64,000 nucleotides of DNA. Source: Aggregicoccus sp. 17bor-14. Its GTDB lineage: Bacteria > Myxococcota > Myxococcia > Myxococcales > Myxococcaceae. The notes beneath the pieces were generated by a model. That model worked only from the letters and a program-made list of their open reading frames with translations. It searched no databases and was not told the origin of the DNA. A program made the position numbers and the translations under genes. The DNA lies in contig NZ_VJZZ01000006.1 in the NCBI RefSeq assembly GCF_009659535.1, positions 248,001 to 312,000 on the forward strand. Reading direction: 5' to 3'. Each line of letters opens with the position of its first letter. Positions within the stretch are counted from its first letter, which is position 1. Shown piece after piece: positions 1-10,004 of the stretch.

Positions 1-416
1 CGTGGTGGAGGTGGCGCGCGAGCTGGCGCGCCTCCACCCGCGGGTGCGCCTGCTGCTGGTGGGGGAGGGGCCGCTGCAGGCCGAGGTGCAGCGGCAGGTG
101 GAGGCGAGCGGGCTCGGGCCGCGCACGCTCTTCCTGCGCGCGCGCCCGGACGTCCCGGCGCTGATGCGCGGCGCGATGGACGTGCTCCTGCTCCCCTCGG
201 AGCGCGAGGGGCTGCCGCTGGTGGGGCTGGAGGCGCAGGCCGCAGGGCTGCCCCTGCTGGTGTCGGACGCGGTGACGCCGGAGGTCGCGGTGGTGCCGGG
301 CCTCGTGCGCTTCCTGCCGCTCGCGAGGCCGGCGGCGGACTGGGCCGCCGAGGCGCTCGCGCTCGCGCAGCGCCCGCGGCCGGCGGACGCGCTCGCGCGG
401 CTGCGGCAGAGCCCGT

Positions 417-1601
<1,185 letters not shown>

Positions 1602-1768
1602 CTGCCGCAGAGGGTGGGCCGCGCGGGGGCCCGCCCACAGCTGTCCTTTGGGGAGGGCCGGCAGGGGACCGGGCCCGACTGCTCTCCCTTGCCGGGCGGA
1701 CGTGCGCGGGCGCGTGGGACCTGCGGCGGATGGGGGCGGGCGGTAGCTCCCCCCATCTTCTGCCCGCC

Positions 1769-3154
1769 ATGGCGCACGACCCCCTGCCCCGCCCCGCCGC
1801 GACGCCCCTCTGGCGGCCGCAGCCCGCGCGCGCCGGGACGCTCTCGCTGCGCGCCGGGGCCCTGTGGGCGCTGGGGGGCAGCGCGGCCTCGGCGGGCGGG
1901 CAGTGGCTCTTCATCGTCCTGCTGGCCAAGCTCACCCGCCCCGAGGAGGTGGGGCACTACGCGCTCGCGCTCGCGCTCACCGCGCCCGCGGTGATGCTGC
2001 TCAACCTGCAGCTGCGCGCGCTCATCGCCTCGGACGCGACGGGGGCCTTCCGCTTCGCGGACTACCTCTCGCTGCGGCTGTTCACCACGCTGCTGGGGCT
2101 CGCGGGCAGCCTCGTGGTGGCGGGGCTGCTGGGCTACCGGGGCGCCGTCTTCGCGCTCATCGCGGCCGTGGCCCTGGGCAAGGCGCTGGACGCGGTGGCG
2201 GACGTGCTCGCCGGCGCGCAGCAGCAGCACGAGCGGCTCGACCGCGTCTCCACCTCCGCGCTGCTCAAGGCGCTGCTGGGGTTGCTCGGGGCCGCGGCGG
2301 TGCTGCGCGGGGGCGGGGGGGCGGCGGCGGCAGGCGCTGCCATGGCGGGCCTCAACGCGCTGGTGCTGCTGCTCTACGACCTGCCCATGGCGGCGCGCGT
2401 GCTGGAGGGCGCGGGGGCACTGCGGCCGCGGCTGCGCTGGGGCGTGCTGCGCCAGCTCGCGGTGCTCGCCCTGCCGCTGGGCGTGGTGATGCTGCTGGTG
2501 AGCCTCATCGCCAACGTGCCGCGCTACTTCATCGAGCACCGCTGGGGCGCCACGGAGCTGGGCGTCTACTCCGCGCTCGCGTACGTCCTCACCGCGGGGA
2601 TGCTCGCGGTGAGCGCCGCGGGGCAGGCGGCTACGCCGCGGCTCGCGCGCGCCTACGCGCAGGGCCGGCGCGACCTGTTCGTGCCCCTGTGCGGGTGGCT
2701 GATGGCGGTGGCGCTGGCGATGGGGGTGGGCGGGGTGGCGGCCGCGGCGCTGTTCGGGCGCGAGCTGCTCACGCTGCTCTACACCCCGACCTACGCCGCG
2801 CGGCAGCACACCTTCGTGCTGGTGATGGTGGGCGCCGCCGTGAGCTTCCTGGCGGGCGCTCTGGGCAGCATCGTCACGGCGGCGCGCGTGCTGCGCGCCC
2901 AGGTGCCGCTGTGCCTCGCGGTGCTCGCGGTCACCACCCTGGCCAGCGCGGCGTGGGTGCCCGGCCGGGGGGCGGACGGCGCCGCGCTGGCCACGCTGTG
3001 CGGCTTCCTCGTGCAGCTCGGGGGCTTCGCGCTCCTGTACCGGCGCGCGCTCGCGGGGCTCGCCCGCTCGTCCCGCGGGACAACGGAGGAAGGGGGCCCG
3101 GGCGCGGGCGGGTTCCCACCACGACGCCGCACGCCGCCCCGGGGCCTCGCCTGA
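1769..3154 (+). CDS. Polysaccharide flippase (Wzx-like, MATE/MVF superfamily)
   Basis: A 461-residue integral membrane protein with about twelve hydrophobic segments from residue 30 to 440, the layout of Wzx-type flippases that move undecaprenyl-linked repeat units across the inner membrane. The N-terminal segment (LWALGGSAASAGGQWLFIVL) and the central RYFIEHRWGATELGVYSAL stretch are typical of polysaccharide biosynthesis C-domain transporters. I chose the ATG at 1769, after which the hydrophobic region follows directly; longer upstream extensions read as low-complexity Arg/Pro and are unlikely. The stop overlaps the start of the next gene (TGATG at 3152-3156), so translational coupling with the polymerase is likely. 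Confidence 0.88.
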   Translation: MAHDPLPRPAATPLWRPQPARAGTLSLRAGALWALGGSAASAGGQWLFIVLLAKLTRPEEVGHYALALALTAPAVMLLNLQLRALIASDATGAFRFADYLSLRLFTTLLGLAGSLVVAGLLGYRGAVFALIAAVALGKALDAVADVLAGAQQQHERLDRVSTSALLKALLGLLGAAAVLRGGGGAAAAGAAMAGLNALVLLLYDLPMAARVLEGAGALRPRLRWGVLRQLAVLALPLGVVMLLVSLIANVPRYFIEHRWGATELGVYSALAYVLTAGMLAVSAAGQAATPRLARAYAQGRRDLFVPLCGWLMAVALAMGVGGVAAAALFGRELLTLLYTPTYAARQHTFVLVMVGAAVSFLAGALGSIVTAARVLRAQVPLCLAVLAVTTLASAAWVPGRGADGAALATLCGFLVQLGGFALLYRRALAGLARSSRGTTEEGGPGAGGFPPRRRTPPRGLA

Positions 3155-4572
3155 TGCGACTGCTCATCCCTCTCGCCGCACTGGTCGCCGGGCTGCTGCT
3201 CCTGCTGGCGGCAGCCAACCCGGGGCTGGTGCCCGAGGGAGTGCAGGTGCCGCTGGTGCTCGGGGTGTGGGGGCTCGCGCTCCCGGTGGTGTTCTGGGCC
3301 GGGGGCCGCACGCTGCTCTGCGCGCCGGGCGGCTACCTCGTCATCCTCGGGCTCTTCCACCTGGGCTACGTGGTGCCGGTGTGGCTGGGGCAGCCGCCCG
3401 GGGAGTTCTCGGAGTGGCTGTCCTCGGAGTGGCTCGGGCCCGCGCTGCTGCTGTGCGGCGCGGCCTTCGCCTTCCTCGCGGCGGGCTGCGCGGCGGCGGC
3501 GCTGCGCTCCCCGGCGCTTCCCGGCGAGGCTCCCGCGGCGCTCGAGCCGGACGGGCGCATGTTCTGGGCGGGCGCGCTCCTGGCGGGGGGGGGCTTCGCG
3601 CTCGCGTTGCGGAGCTTCTGGCAGCTGGGGCTCGCCACGGCCGGCTACGGCGAGTCCTACGCGCTGCGCGCCGCGGAGGACCCCCGCGGCTTCGGGGTCG
3701 GGCTGATGTTCCTGCTGATGGGCACGCTGCTGGGGGCGGCAGGCGCCACGCTGCGCCAGCTCAAGGTGCTCTCGCTCGGCTTCGTGCTGGGGATGACGCC
3801 CTTCTTCGTCTTCGGCTTCCGCGGCCCCTTCCTCGTCTATGCCTTCGCGCTGCTGTGTGTCTGGCGGCAGCGCTCGCCGCGCGCCGCGCGCAGGATTGCC
3901 CTGATGGGTGCCGCGGTGGTCATGGTGGCCGTGCCGGCGGTGCGCATCGCGCGCACGGAGGCGAAGGCCTCGATGGGCGAGGCGGCGCAGCGGGCGCGGG
4001 CGACGGACTTCTTCACCGAGGCGGGGGGCTCCTTGCAGCCACTGGTGGCCACGGTGGAGGCACTCGAGGCGGACGACGTGCCCGAGTGGAAGGGGCGCTC
4101 GTACGTCATGGCCGCGGCGCTGGTGGTGCCCAACCTGTCCTTCGACTGGAGCCCGAAGCAGCTGGAGCTGCAGGACCAGCCCCCCGCCCAGTGGATCTCC
4201 CGGCGCGAGAACCCCTGGCTCTTCGAGCGGGGCGGCGGCATCGGCTACTCGGGCATCGCCGAGCCCTACCTCAACTTCGGCACGGCGGGCCTCGCGGTGT
4301 GGTTCCTCGCGGCGGGCTACGCGCTCACGGTGCTGGAGCAGAAGTCGCGGCAGGGCACCTTCTGGCTCGCCCGCTCGGCCCTCGTCCTCGCGCCGCTCCT
4401 GTGGACGGCGCGCAACGACATGACGAACTTCGTCCGGCCGGCCGTGTGGGCCTGCCTCCTCGTCGGGGCGCTGGCGTGGCTGCGGCCGCGGCCGGCGAGG
4501 CTCGCGGTGGTGCCGCGCGAGGGGCCGTACCCGGAGGTCCACCGGGAGCCTCACCCGGAGCTGCACCGATGA
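3154..4572 (+). CDS. O-antigen/exopolysaccharide polymerase-like membrane protein (Wzy-like)
   Basis: A 472-residue polytopic membrane protein beginning with a strong hydrophobic helix and carrying about ten to twelve helices, with a long hydrophilic loop around residues 270-370 before the last helices. This topology and its place between flippase and glycosyltransferase fit a Wzy-type polymerase that joins repeat units on the periplasmic side. The start (ATG 3154) overlaps the flippase stop and the stop overlaps the next ATG (ATGA at 4569-4572), so three genes form one translationally coupled unit. Wzy proteins diverge strongly, so the assignment rests on topology and context rather than on a signature motif; an O-antigen ligase-type function is the main alternative. 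Confidence 0.78.
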   Translation: MRLLIPLAALVAGLLLLLAAANPGLVPEGVQVPLVLGVWGLALPVVFWAGGRTLLCAPGGYLVILGLFHLGYVVPVWLGQPPGEFSEWLSSEWLGPALLLCGAAFAFLAAGCAAAALRSPALPGEAPAALEPDGRMFWAGALLAGGGFALALRSFWQLGLATAGYGESYALRAAEDPRGFGVGLMFLLMGTLLGAAGATLRQLKVLSLGFVLGMTPFFVFGFRGPFLVYAFALLCVWRQRSPRAARRIALMGAAVVMVAVPAVRIARTEAKASMGEAAQRARATDFFTEAGGSLQPLVATVEALEADDVPEWKGRSYVMAAALVVPNLSFDWSPKQLELQDQPPAQWISRRENPWLFERGGGIGYSGIAEPYLNFGTAGLAVWFLAAGYALTVLEQKSRQGTFWLARSALVLAPLLWTARNDMTNFVRPAVWACLLVGALAWLRPRPARLAVVPREGPYPEVHREPHPELHR

Positions 4573-5783
4573 AGCTCACGGTCACGCTCGAGCACCGCTT
4601 CCAGCGCACGCCGGACGGGGCGGTGTGGACGGGGACGGCCTTCGCGTACGCCTTCTGGCGCCGCTACCTGCGCGGCTTCGAGCGCGTGCGGGTGGTGGCG
4701 CGCGTGCACGAGGTCGCGCAGGTGGCGGCGGATGCGAAGCGCGCGGACGGGGAGGGCGTGGAGGTGTATGCGGTGCCTGCGTACGTCGGGCCGCTGCAGT
4801 ACCTGCGGCGCTCGCGCCAGGTGAAGCGCGCGGTGCGCGCGGCGGTGGAGGACGCGGAGGCGGTCATCTTGCGCGTCCCGTCCACCCTCGGCGGCATCGC
4901 CGCGCGGGCGCTGCGGCGGCGCGGCGCAGCCTACGCGGTGGAGGTGGTGGGCGACCCCTACGAGGTCTTCGCGCCCGGCGCGGTCCGCCACCCCCTCTCC
5001 CCCCTGCTGCGCCGGACCTCCCCGCGCAGCCTGCGCAGGCGCTGCCGCCACGCGGCCGCCGGCGCCTACGTCACGCGCACCGTGCTCCAGCAGCGCTACC
5101 CCTGCGGCGGGCCCAGCCTGGGGGTCTCGGACGTGGAGCTGCCCCCGGCCGCCTTCGTGCCGCAGCCGCGGACCTACGCCCGGGCGCCCTCGCCGCTGCG
5201 GCTCGTCACCGTGGGCTCGCTCGAGCAGCTCTACAAGGGCACCGACGTGCTCATCGACGCCGTGGCCGCGTGCGTGCGCGGCGGCATGGACCTGCGGCTG
5301 ACCATCGTGGGGGACGGGCGGCACCGGGGCGAGCTGGAGGCGCGCGCGGCGCGCGCCTCCCTGCAGGCGCACGTCACCTTCGCGGGGCAGCTCTCCGGGG
5401 GCGAGCGCGTGCGCGCGTGCCTCGACGCGGCGGACGTCTTCGTCCTCCCGTCGCGCACGGAGGGCCTGCCGCGCGCGCTGCTCGAGGCCATGGCGCGCGC
5501 ACTGCCCTGCCTGGGCTCGCGCGTCGGCGGCATCCCGGAGCTGCTCGCCGAGGAGGACCTCGTCCCGCCCGGGGACGCGGAGGCCCTGGCGGCGCGCTTC
5601 GCCGCGTGCGGGAGCGACCCCGCGTGGCTCGCGCGCAGCAGCGCCCGCAACCTGGAGGTGGCGCGCACCTACCGGGACGAGGCCCTCTCGGCGCTGCGCG
5701 ACGAGTTCCTCGCGCTCGTCGCCGCCAGCGCGCTCTCCCCCCGAGCCAATGGCTCCCGCCTGCAGCGGGCCTCAACTTCTTGA
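4569..5783 (+). CDS. Glycosyltransferase family 4
   Basis: A complete 404-residue GT-B glycosyltransferase. The C-terminal donor domain shows LRLVTVGSLEQLYKGTDVLI (the start of the Glycos_transf_1 fold), LTIVGDG and the EX7E motif in SRTEGLPRALLEAMA, followed by VGGIPELL. The N-terminal acceptor domain is less conserved, as usual. Start ATG 4569 overlaps the polymerase stop. It probably adds one sugar of the repeat unit in the cytoplasm; donor and linkage cannot be read from sequence. The TGA stop lies at the beginning of a 13-bp tandem repeat. Confidence 0.9.
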   Translation: MKLTVTLEHRFQRTPDGAVWTGTAFAYAFWRRYLRGFERVRVVARVHEVAQVAADAKRADGEGVEVYAVPAYVGPLQYLRRSRQVKRAVRAAVEDAEAVILRVPSTLGGIAARALRRRGAAYAVEVVGDPYEVFAPGAVRHPLSPLLRRTSPRSLRRRCRHAAAGAYVTRTVLQQRYPCGGPSLGVSDVELPPAAFVPQPRTYARAPSPLRLVTVGSLEQLYKGTDVLIDAVAACVRGGMDLRLTIVGDGRHRGELEARAARASLQAHVTFAGQLSGGERVRACLDAADVFVLPSRTEGLPRALLEAMARALPCLGSRVGGIPELLAEEDLVPPGDAEALAARFAACGSDPAWLARSSARNLEVARTYRDEALSALRDEFLALVAASALSPRANGSRLQRASTS

Positions 5784-5819
5784 AGGGCTGCACTGAAGGG
5801 CTGCACCGAAGCGATGCAC
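5781..5819. repeat. Three tandem 13-bp direct repeats
   Basis: TGAAGGGCTGCAC occurs twice head to tail (5781-5793 and 5794-5806), followed by a degenerate third copy CGAAGCGATGCAC (5807-5819). The first copy supplies the stop codon of the upstream glycosyltransferase, and the array ends 28 bp before the next gene. It could be a binding site for a dimeric regulator or simply a slippage product. Confidence 0.6.
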
Positions 5820-5847
5820 GGCCGACACGCCGCACCGAGGAGACGCC

Positions 5848-6300
5848 ATGGACTTCGACGACATGTACGCATGGGTGCAGCGCTACCTGCAGGCGCGCGC
5901 GGAGGGGGCTCCGGGTGAGGCGCTCGCGTTGTGCACCCCGGACTTCTCGCGCGAGGTGGTCGGCTGGCCCGCGGACGGGGGCCGCGACGCGGCGCAGCGC
6001 TTCTGCCAGGAGCTGTGCGCGCACTTCCAGCCCGCGCAGGAGCCGGCGGTCCACTGCCACTACCTGCCCAACGCGCTGGTGATGGATCGCCAGCTGTGCG
6101 GCTGCGTGCACGGCGCGAGCTTCGGGCTGGCGGGAGACGCGCGGGAGGCGAGCCTGCGGGTGGTGCAGGTCTTCGAGTTCCAGGACGGCCGGCTGCGGCG
6201 CGAGACGGTGTGGCTCGACGGCGAGGCGCTGTGCCGCCAGCTGGGGGTGGGGTGCGCGCCGGAGCGCAGCGCCCCGGCGGCGGCCGCCCAGGCTCAGTGA
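5848..6300 (+). CDS. SnoaL/NTF2-like small protein
   Basis: A 150-residue protein with the feel of a SnoaL-like (NTF2 fold) domain: an N-terminal helix (DDMYAWVQRYLQARAEG), the FSREVVGWPADGGRDAAQRFCQ segment, then alternating beta strands ending in VVQVFEFQDGRLRRETVWLD, the closing strand typical of this fold. Members range from hydrolases and cyclases to plain binding proteins, so no reaction is assigned. A good ribosome site (GGAGA four bases before ATG 5848) supports the start. It is convergent with the phosphoglycosyl transferase gene, overlapping it by 7 bp, and its upstream region carries the 13-bp repeats. Confidence 0.65.
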   Translation: MDFDDMYAWVQRYLQARAEGAPGEALALCTPDFSREVVGWPADGGRDAAQRFCQELCAHFQPAQEPAVHCHYLPNALVMDRQLCGCVHGASFGLAGDAREASLRVVQVFEFQDGRLRRETVWLDGEALCRQLGVGCAPERSAPAAAAQAQ

Positions 6301-7037
6301 AGGCGCGCGGCGCCCGCCGCGGTGCCCAGGAACTCGGGCATGGTGACGTGGCCCTCGTGGCTCACGCCGTCGCGGCGCAGCACGGTGCGCACGGTGAGGG
6401 CGAGGATCTTCAGGTCGAGCCACAGGCTGCGCTCCTCCACGTAGCGCACGTCGAGCGCGAGCTTCTCCTCCCAGGAGAGCGCGTTGCGCCCCAGCACCTG
6501 CGCGAGCCCGGTGATGCCCGGCTTCACCTCGTGGCGGCGCGCCTGCTCGGGGCTGTAGCGCGGCAGGTAGTGCATCAGCAGGGGGCGCGGGCCCACCAGG
6601 CTCATGTCCCCGCGCAGCACGTTGAGCAGGGTGGGCAGCTCGTCGATGCTCGCGCGGCGCAGCAGCGCGCCGAGCCGGGTGAGGCGCGCCGCGTCCGAGC
6701 CCGAGTCCACGCCGTCCTCCCCGGGACGCGGGGGGCGCATGGTGCGCAGCTTCACCAGCTCGAAGGGCCGGCCGCCCAGTCCCGGGCGCAGCTGCCGGAA
6801 CAGCGCCGGCGGGCCCATGGTGGCGCGCACCGCGAGCATCGCCGGCAGCAGCAGCGGCGCGCCGACGACGAGCCCTGCGGCGCTGAGCACCACGTCCAGG
6901 GCGCGCTTCACGCGGTCGGAGCGCCGGGAGGCCGTGGGCGGGCGGCCCTGCGCCGCGCGGCCGGCACGCTGCGGGGCCGGGAGGAGTGCGCGCGGCTGCG
7001 CTCGCTGCAGCGGGCGCTCGAGGGTCTGGGAGGTCAT
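6294..7037 (-). CDS. Undecaprenyl-phosphate sugar-1-phosphate transferase (PglC-like small PGT)
   Basis: A 247-residue monotopic phosphoglycosyl transferase that starts repeat-unit synthesis by moving a sugar-1-phosphate to undecaprenyl phosphate. After a 40-residue Arg/Pro-rich head comes the re-entrant membrane helix (residues 44-70), then KLRTM (96-100), the catalytic Asp-Glu pair D132/E133 in RASIDELPTLLNVL, and the signature GDMSLVGPRP (143-152). The lack of extra N-terminal membrane spans makes it a PglC-type small PGT rather than a WbaP-type protein. ATG 7037 was chosen because longer readings only add low-complexity sequence. Its gene is divergent from the beta-helix lipoprotein. With the PglF/E/D-like genes it suggests a bacillosamine-type first sugar. 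Confidence 0.9.
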   Translation of the reverse strand: MTSQTLERPLQRAQPRALLPAPQRAGRAAQGRPPTASRRSDRVKRALDVVLSAAGLVVGAPLLLPAMLAVRATMGPPALFRQLRPGLGGRPFELVKLRTMRPPRPGEDGVDSGSDAARLTRLGALLRRASIDELPTLLNVLRGDMSLVGPRPLLMHYLPRYSPEQARRHEVKPGITGLAQVLGRNALSWEEKLALDVRYVEERSLWLDLKILALTVRTVLRRDGVSHEGHVTMPEFLGTAAGAARLH

Positions 7038-7283
7038 GGTCGCTCCGGGGCAGGGGAGGGGGGCCGAACGAGGCAACGCTGGCTCCGCACTTCGCGCGCG
7101 ACAACTCGTGCGTCCGGCGCAGGGGGGCGCGGCGGGCTGCTCAGGAGCGGAGCGTGCGCCGCCGCATGGCAGGCGACCACGGGGCCTGCGCCCTGAAGAC
7201 AGCTTGAACTGCGGGGGGCAGGGGTCCACCGTCCCCGCGCGACCGCAGTCTCCCCAGCGGGAGGGGGGCGTAGGAGTTCTGTG

Positions 7284-9308
7284 ATGCCCAGCCCCCGCCC
7301 TCGCCGCCTGCGCGGCGCCGCTCTGCTCGTATCTTTGTGGGCCGGTAGCCTCTTCAGCGTCTCCTGCGGCAATGAGGGCGGCGAGCAGGCGACGGAGCCA
7401 TCGGCGGAGAGCGGCCCCGATGCGAGCCAGGAGGACCTGAGCGAGAAGCCCTCCGCGTCGATGCTGCAGGTCAGCAGCAATGCCGACCACTCGGGGGCCC
7501 GCGCGCTGCAGGGCGCCGTGCTCAAGGGCAGCGTCGCTCTCTTCTTCGTCCCGGGCTCGGCCTCGCGACTGCAAAAGGTGGAGTTCTTCCTCGACGACCC
7601 GAACCGGCAGCGGGCGCCGATGACGACCCGGACCGCGCCGCCCTACGACCTCGCGGTGCAGTCCTCGGCGACGGCGGCCGGCCTCTTCGACACCCGCACC
7701 CTCGTGGACGGCGCGCACTCGGTCACCGTGTTCGTCACCTCGACCGCGGGGCAGACGGGGGCGGCCACCGCCACCTTCAGCGTCGCCAACGGCACGACGA
7801 GCCCGACACCGACACCGACACCCACGCCGACTCCAACTCCGACGCCGACGCCGACGCCAACGCCGACTCCCACGCCGACTCCGACTCCCACGCCGACTCC
7901 GACTCCCACGCCGACTCCGACTCCCACGCCGACGCCCACTCCGACGCCGACGCCGACACCCACGGGCCCCCAGTTCTACGTGGCCACCACGGGCAACGAC
8001 GCGAACCCCGGCACCTCCGACCAGCCGTGGCGCACCATCCAGAAGGCGATGCGCTCGGCGACGGCGGGCTCCACGGTGAACATCCGCGGGGGCACCTACC
8101 CGGAGCGCCTCAGCGTGGGGGTCAGCGGGAGCTCGGGCAAGCCCATCACCTTCCAGCCCGCGGGCTTCTCGGGTGGGCCCGGCTGCGGCGGGTACAGCGG
8201 CGTCGCGTGCGGTGGCGAGAAGGTCATCCTCGACTACGCCTCGCTCGGCACGGTGAAGGACGGCGTGCCCTACCTGGACATCAACGGGCGCACGGACATC
8301 CGCATCCAGGGCCTCACCTTCCAGAACTACAACACGCTGGGCGCGATGCAGCGCGGCGTCTGGGTGCACGGCGCCTCGCAGCGCGTGGAGCTGCGCAACA
8401 ACCGCTTCCTGCGCATCAAGAACCCGGGCGCGTGGGACGGCACCAACGCGCTGCTGGACTTCTGGATCCAATCCCCGGCCACCGACATCGTGGTGGCGGG
8501 CAACGAGCTCGGTGAGATCGTCTCCAACTACGGCGAGACGCTCACGCTCGCGGCGAGCGGCGTGCTCATCGAGAACAACTGGCTCCACGACACGGACGCC
8601 ATCGGCATCAACGTGGGCAGCACGGCCTCGACGGGCACCGCCGCGAACATCACCCTCCGCGGCAACCTGCTCGAGTGGATCAGCCGCAAGCGCGACGGCA
8701 GCGTCTGGTACGGCAGCCAGGCGGCGTCCATCTACGTGAACGGCGCGAGCGGCGTGGTCATCGAGGGCAACACCGTGCGCGACTCGGAGTGGGCCTACGA
8801 GGTGTGCCCGGAGCCGGGCTACCCCAACAGCACCAACGTGGTCATCCGCAACAACGTCGCGCTGCGCTGCTACGCGGGCGTGCTGGTGGGCACCTGGTAC
8901 AGCAACACCGACGGCTCGCAGGTCTTCAACGTGAAGGTGCTCAACAACACCTTCTCCGCCACGACCAACGGCTTCGTCATCCGGCCGCACACCAGCGCGA
9001 GCACCGTGTGGAGGAACAACATCGTCGCGGGGGCCTCCAGCGCCGTGGTGAACAGCCTCAACTGGCCGCTGGGCCCCATGGACTACAACTTCTACGCGGG
9101 CGCGCCGGGGCCGGACGCGCACAGGCTCACCGGGGACGTGCAGTTCGTCAACGCCGCGGGCGGCGACCTGAGCCTGGCCTCCGGCTCGCCGGGGATCAAC
9201 GTGGGCGATCCCGCCACCACGACGAACGACGTGGGCACCCTGGACAAGGCGGGCAGACCGCGCATCGCCGGCGGCCGCGTCGACGTGGGGGCCTACGAGA
9301 TCCGCTGA
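7284..9308 (+). CDS. Right-handed beta-helix lipoprotein with Pro-Thr spacer
   Basis: A 674-residue exported protein. Residues 1-30 form a lipoprotein-type signal peptide ending FSVSC, so the mature protein would be lipid-anchored; the lipobox is not canonical at -3. A beta-sandwich-like domain (about 60-170) is followed by 27 Pro-Thr dipeptides and then, from GPQFYVATTGNDANPGTS, a DUF1565-type right-handed parallel beta-helix made of repeated IxIxxNxI rungs (for example RNNRFLRIKN, IENNWLHDTD, IEGNTVRDSE). Such helices bind, cleave or epimerise polysaccharides. ATG 7284 is preferred over the GTG three bases upstream because TAGGAG sits 7 bases before it. Its place between PglC- and PglD-like genes suggests a role on the exported glycan (inferred). 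Confidence 0.9.
   Translation: MPSPRPRRLRGAALLVSLWAGSLFSVSCGNEGGEQATEPSAESGPDASQEDLSEKPSASMLQVSSNADHSGARALQGAVLKGSVALFFVPGSASRLQKVEFFLDDPNRQRAPMTTRTAPPYDLAVQSSATAAGLFDTRTLVDGAHSVTVFVTSTAGQTGAATATFSVANGTTSPTPTPTPTPTPTPTPTPTPTPTPTPTPTPTPTPTPTPTPTPTPTPTPTPTPTPTGPQFYVATTGNDANPGTSDQPWRTIQKAMRSATAGSTVNIRGGTYPERLSVGVSGSSGKPITFQPAGFSGGPGCGGYSGVACGGEKVILDYASLGTVKDGVPYLDINGRTDIRIQGLTFQNYNTLGAMQRGVWVHGASQRVELRNNRFLRIKNPGAWDGTNALLDFWIQSPATDIVVAGNELGEIVSNYGETLTLAASGVLIENNWLHDTDAIGINVGSTASTGTAANITLRGNLLEWISRKRDGSVWYGSQAASIYVNGASGVVIEGNTVRDSEWAYEVCPEPGYPNSTNVVIRNNVALRCYAGVLVGTWYSNTDGSQVFNVKVLNNTFSATTNGFVIRPHTSASTVWRNNIVAGASSAVVNSLNWPLGPMDYNFYAGAPGPDAHRLTGDVQFVNAAGGDLSLASGSPGINVGDPATTTNDVGTLDKAGRPRIAGGRVDVGAYEIR
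7803..7964 (+). repeat. Coding minisatellite for 27 Pro-Thr dipeptides
   Basis: One hundred and sixty-two bases encode an uninterrupted Pro-Thr spacer within the beta-helix lipoprotein. At the DNA level the middle consists of an 18-bp unit (CCGACTCCGACTCCCACG and close variants) repeated several times, so copy number may change by slippage in steps of six residues. The spacer separates the membrane-proximal domain from the beta-helix. Confidence 0.9.
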
Positions 9309-9955
9309 GGCTGCGGGGCGTGGCGCACGAGCGGGCGCGCCGGCACGCCCACCACGGTGAGCCGCTCGAGCACGGGCGTGACCACCACCGCGCCCGCGCC
9401 CACCCGCGCGTCCGCGCCCACGTGCACCTTGGGCAGGACGCACGCGCTGAGCCCCACGTGCGCCCGCTCACCCACCGAGGCGCCGCCGCCCAGCACCACG
9501 CCGGGCGAGATGTGCGCGAAGCGCTCCACGCGGCAGTCGTGCTCGATGATCGCACCGGAGTTGATGATCACCCCCTCGCCCACCTGCGCGCCCGCGTTCA
9601 CCACCGCGCGCGGCAGCACCACGCAGCCCTCGCCCAGCTGCGCGGAGGGCGAGACGATGGCGGAGGGGTGCACGATGGTGACGAGCCGCAGGCCGAGCGC
9701 CTTGAGCAGCCGGTAGCACTCCTCGCGCAGACCGTTGTCGCCCACGCCCAGGGCGAAGTGGTGCTCGCGCCAGCGCCCCGGCTCGGCGCGCACGTGGTGC
9801 GTGGGGAACACCTGCGGTCCGTCGGACGTGTCCGCGCTGCAGTGCGCGGCGTCGTCGTCCAGGAAGCCCAGGATGGTCCACTCCGCGCGCGCGGCATCCG
9901 CCACCACGTGGCCGTGCCCACCCGCGCCATAGATGACGAGCTGGGGCGGGCTCAT
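9293..9955 (-). CDS. PglD/NeuD-family sugar O/N-acetyltransferase
   Basis: A 220-residue left-handed beta-helix acetyltransferase with the N-terminal nucleotide-sugar-binding Rossmann part (LVIYGAGGHGHVVADAA, residues 6-22) and a C-terminal hexapeptide-repeat part (about 95-210). H139 in IIEHDCRV is at the catalytic histidine position of PglD, and the GxPA end motif (VVGVPARPL) is present. PglD uses acetyl-CoA to acetylate the 4-amino sugar made by PglE, which matches the aminotransferase in this locus. The 3' end overlaps the convergent beta-helix gene by 16 bp. A NeuD-type O-acetyltransferase is the alternative. Confidence 0.9.
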   Translation of the reverse strand: MSPPQLVIYGAGGHGHVVADAARAEWTILGFLDDDAAHCSADTSDGPQVFPTHHVRAEPGRWREHHFALGVGDNGLREECYRLLKALGLRLVTIVHPSAIVSPSAQLGEGCVVLPRAVVNAGAQVGEGVIINSGAIIEHDCRVERFAHISPGVVLGGGASVGERAHVGLSACVLPKVHVGADARVGAGAVVVTPVLERLTVVGVPARPLVRHAPQPQRIS

Positions 9956-10004
9956 GGACGGCGACCTCGGGCGGCGCGTGCGCTGCGGGTGACGGGAAGA
10001 GTGC

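Noticed and set aside
7643-7963. Gly-Val repeat protein on the minus strand
   Set aside because: It is the antisense reading of the Pro-Thr minisatellite of the beta-helix lipoprotein and has no independent support.
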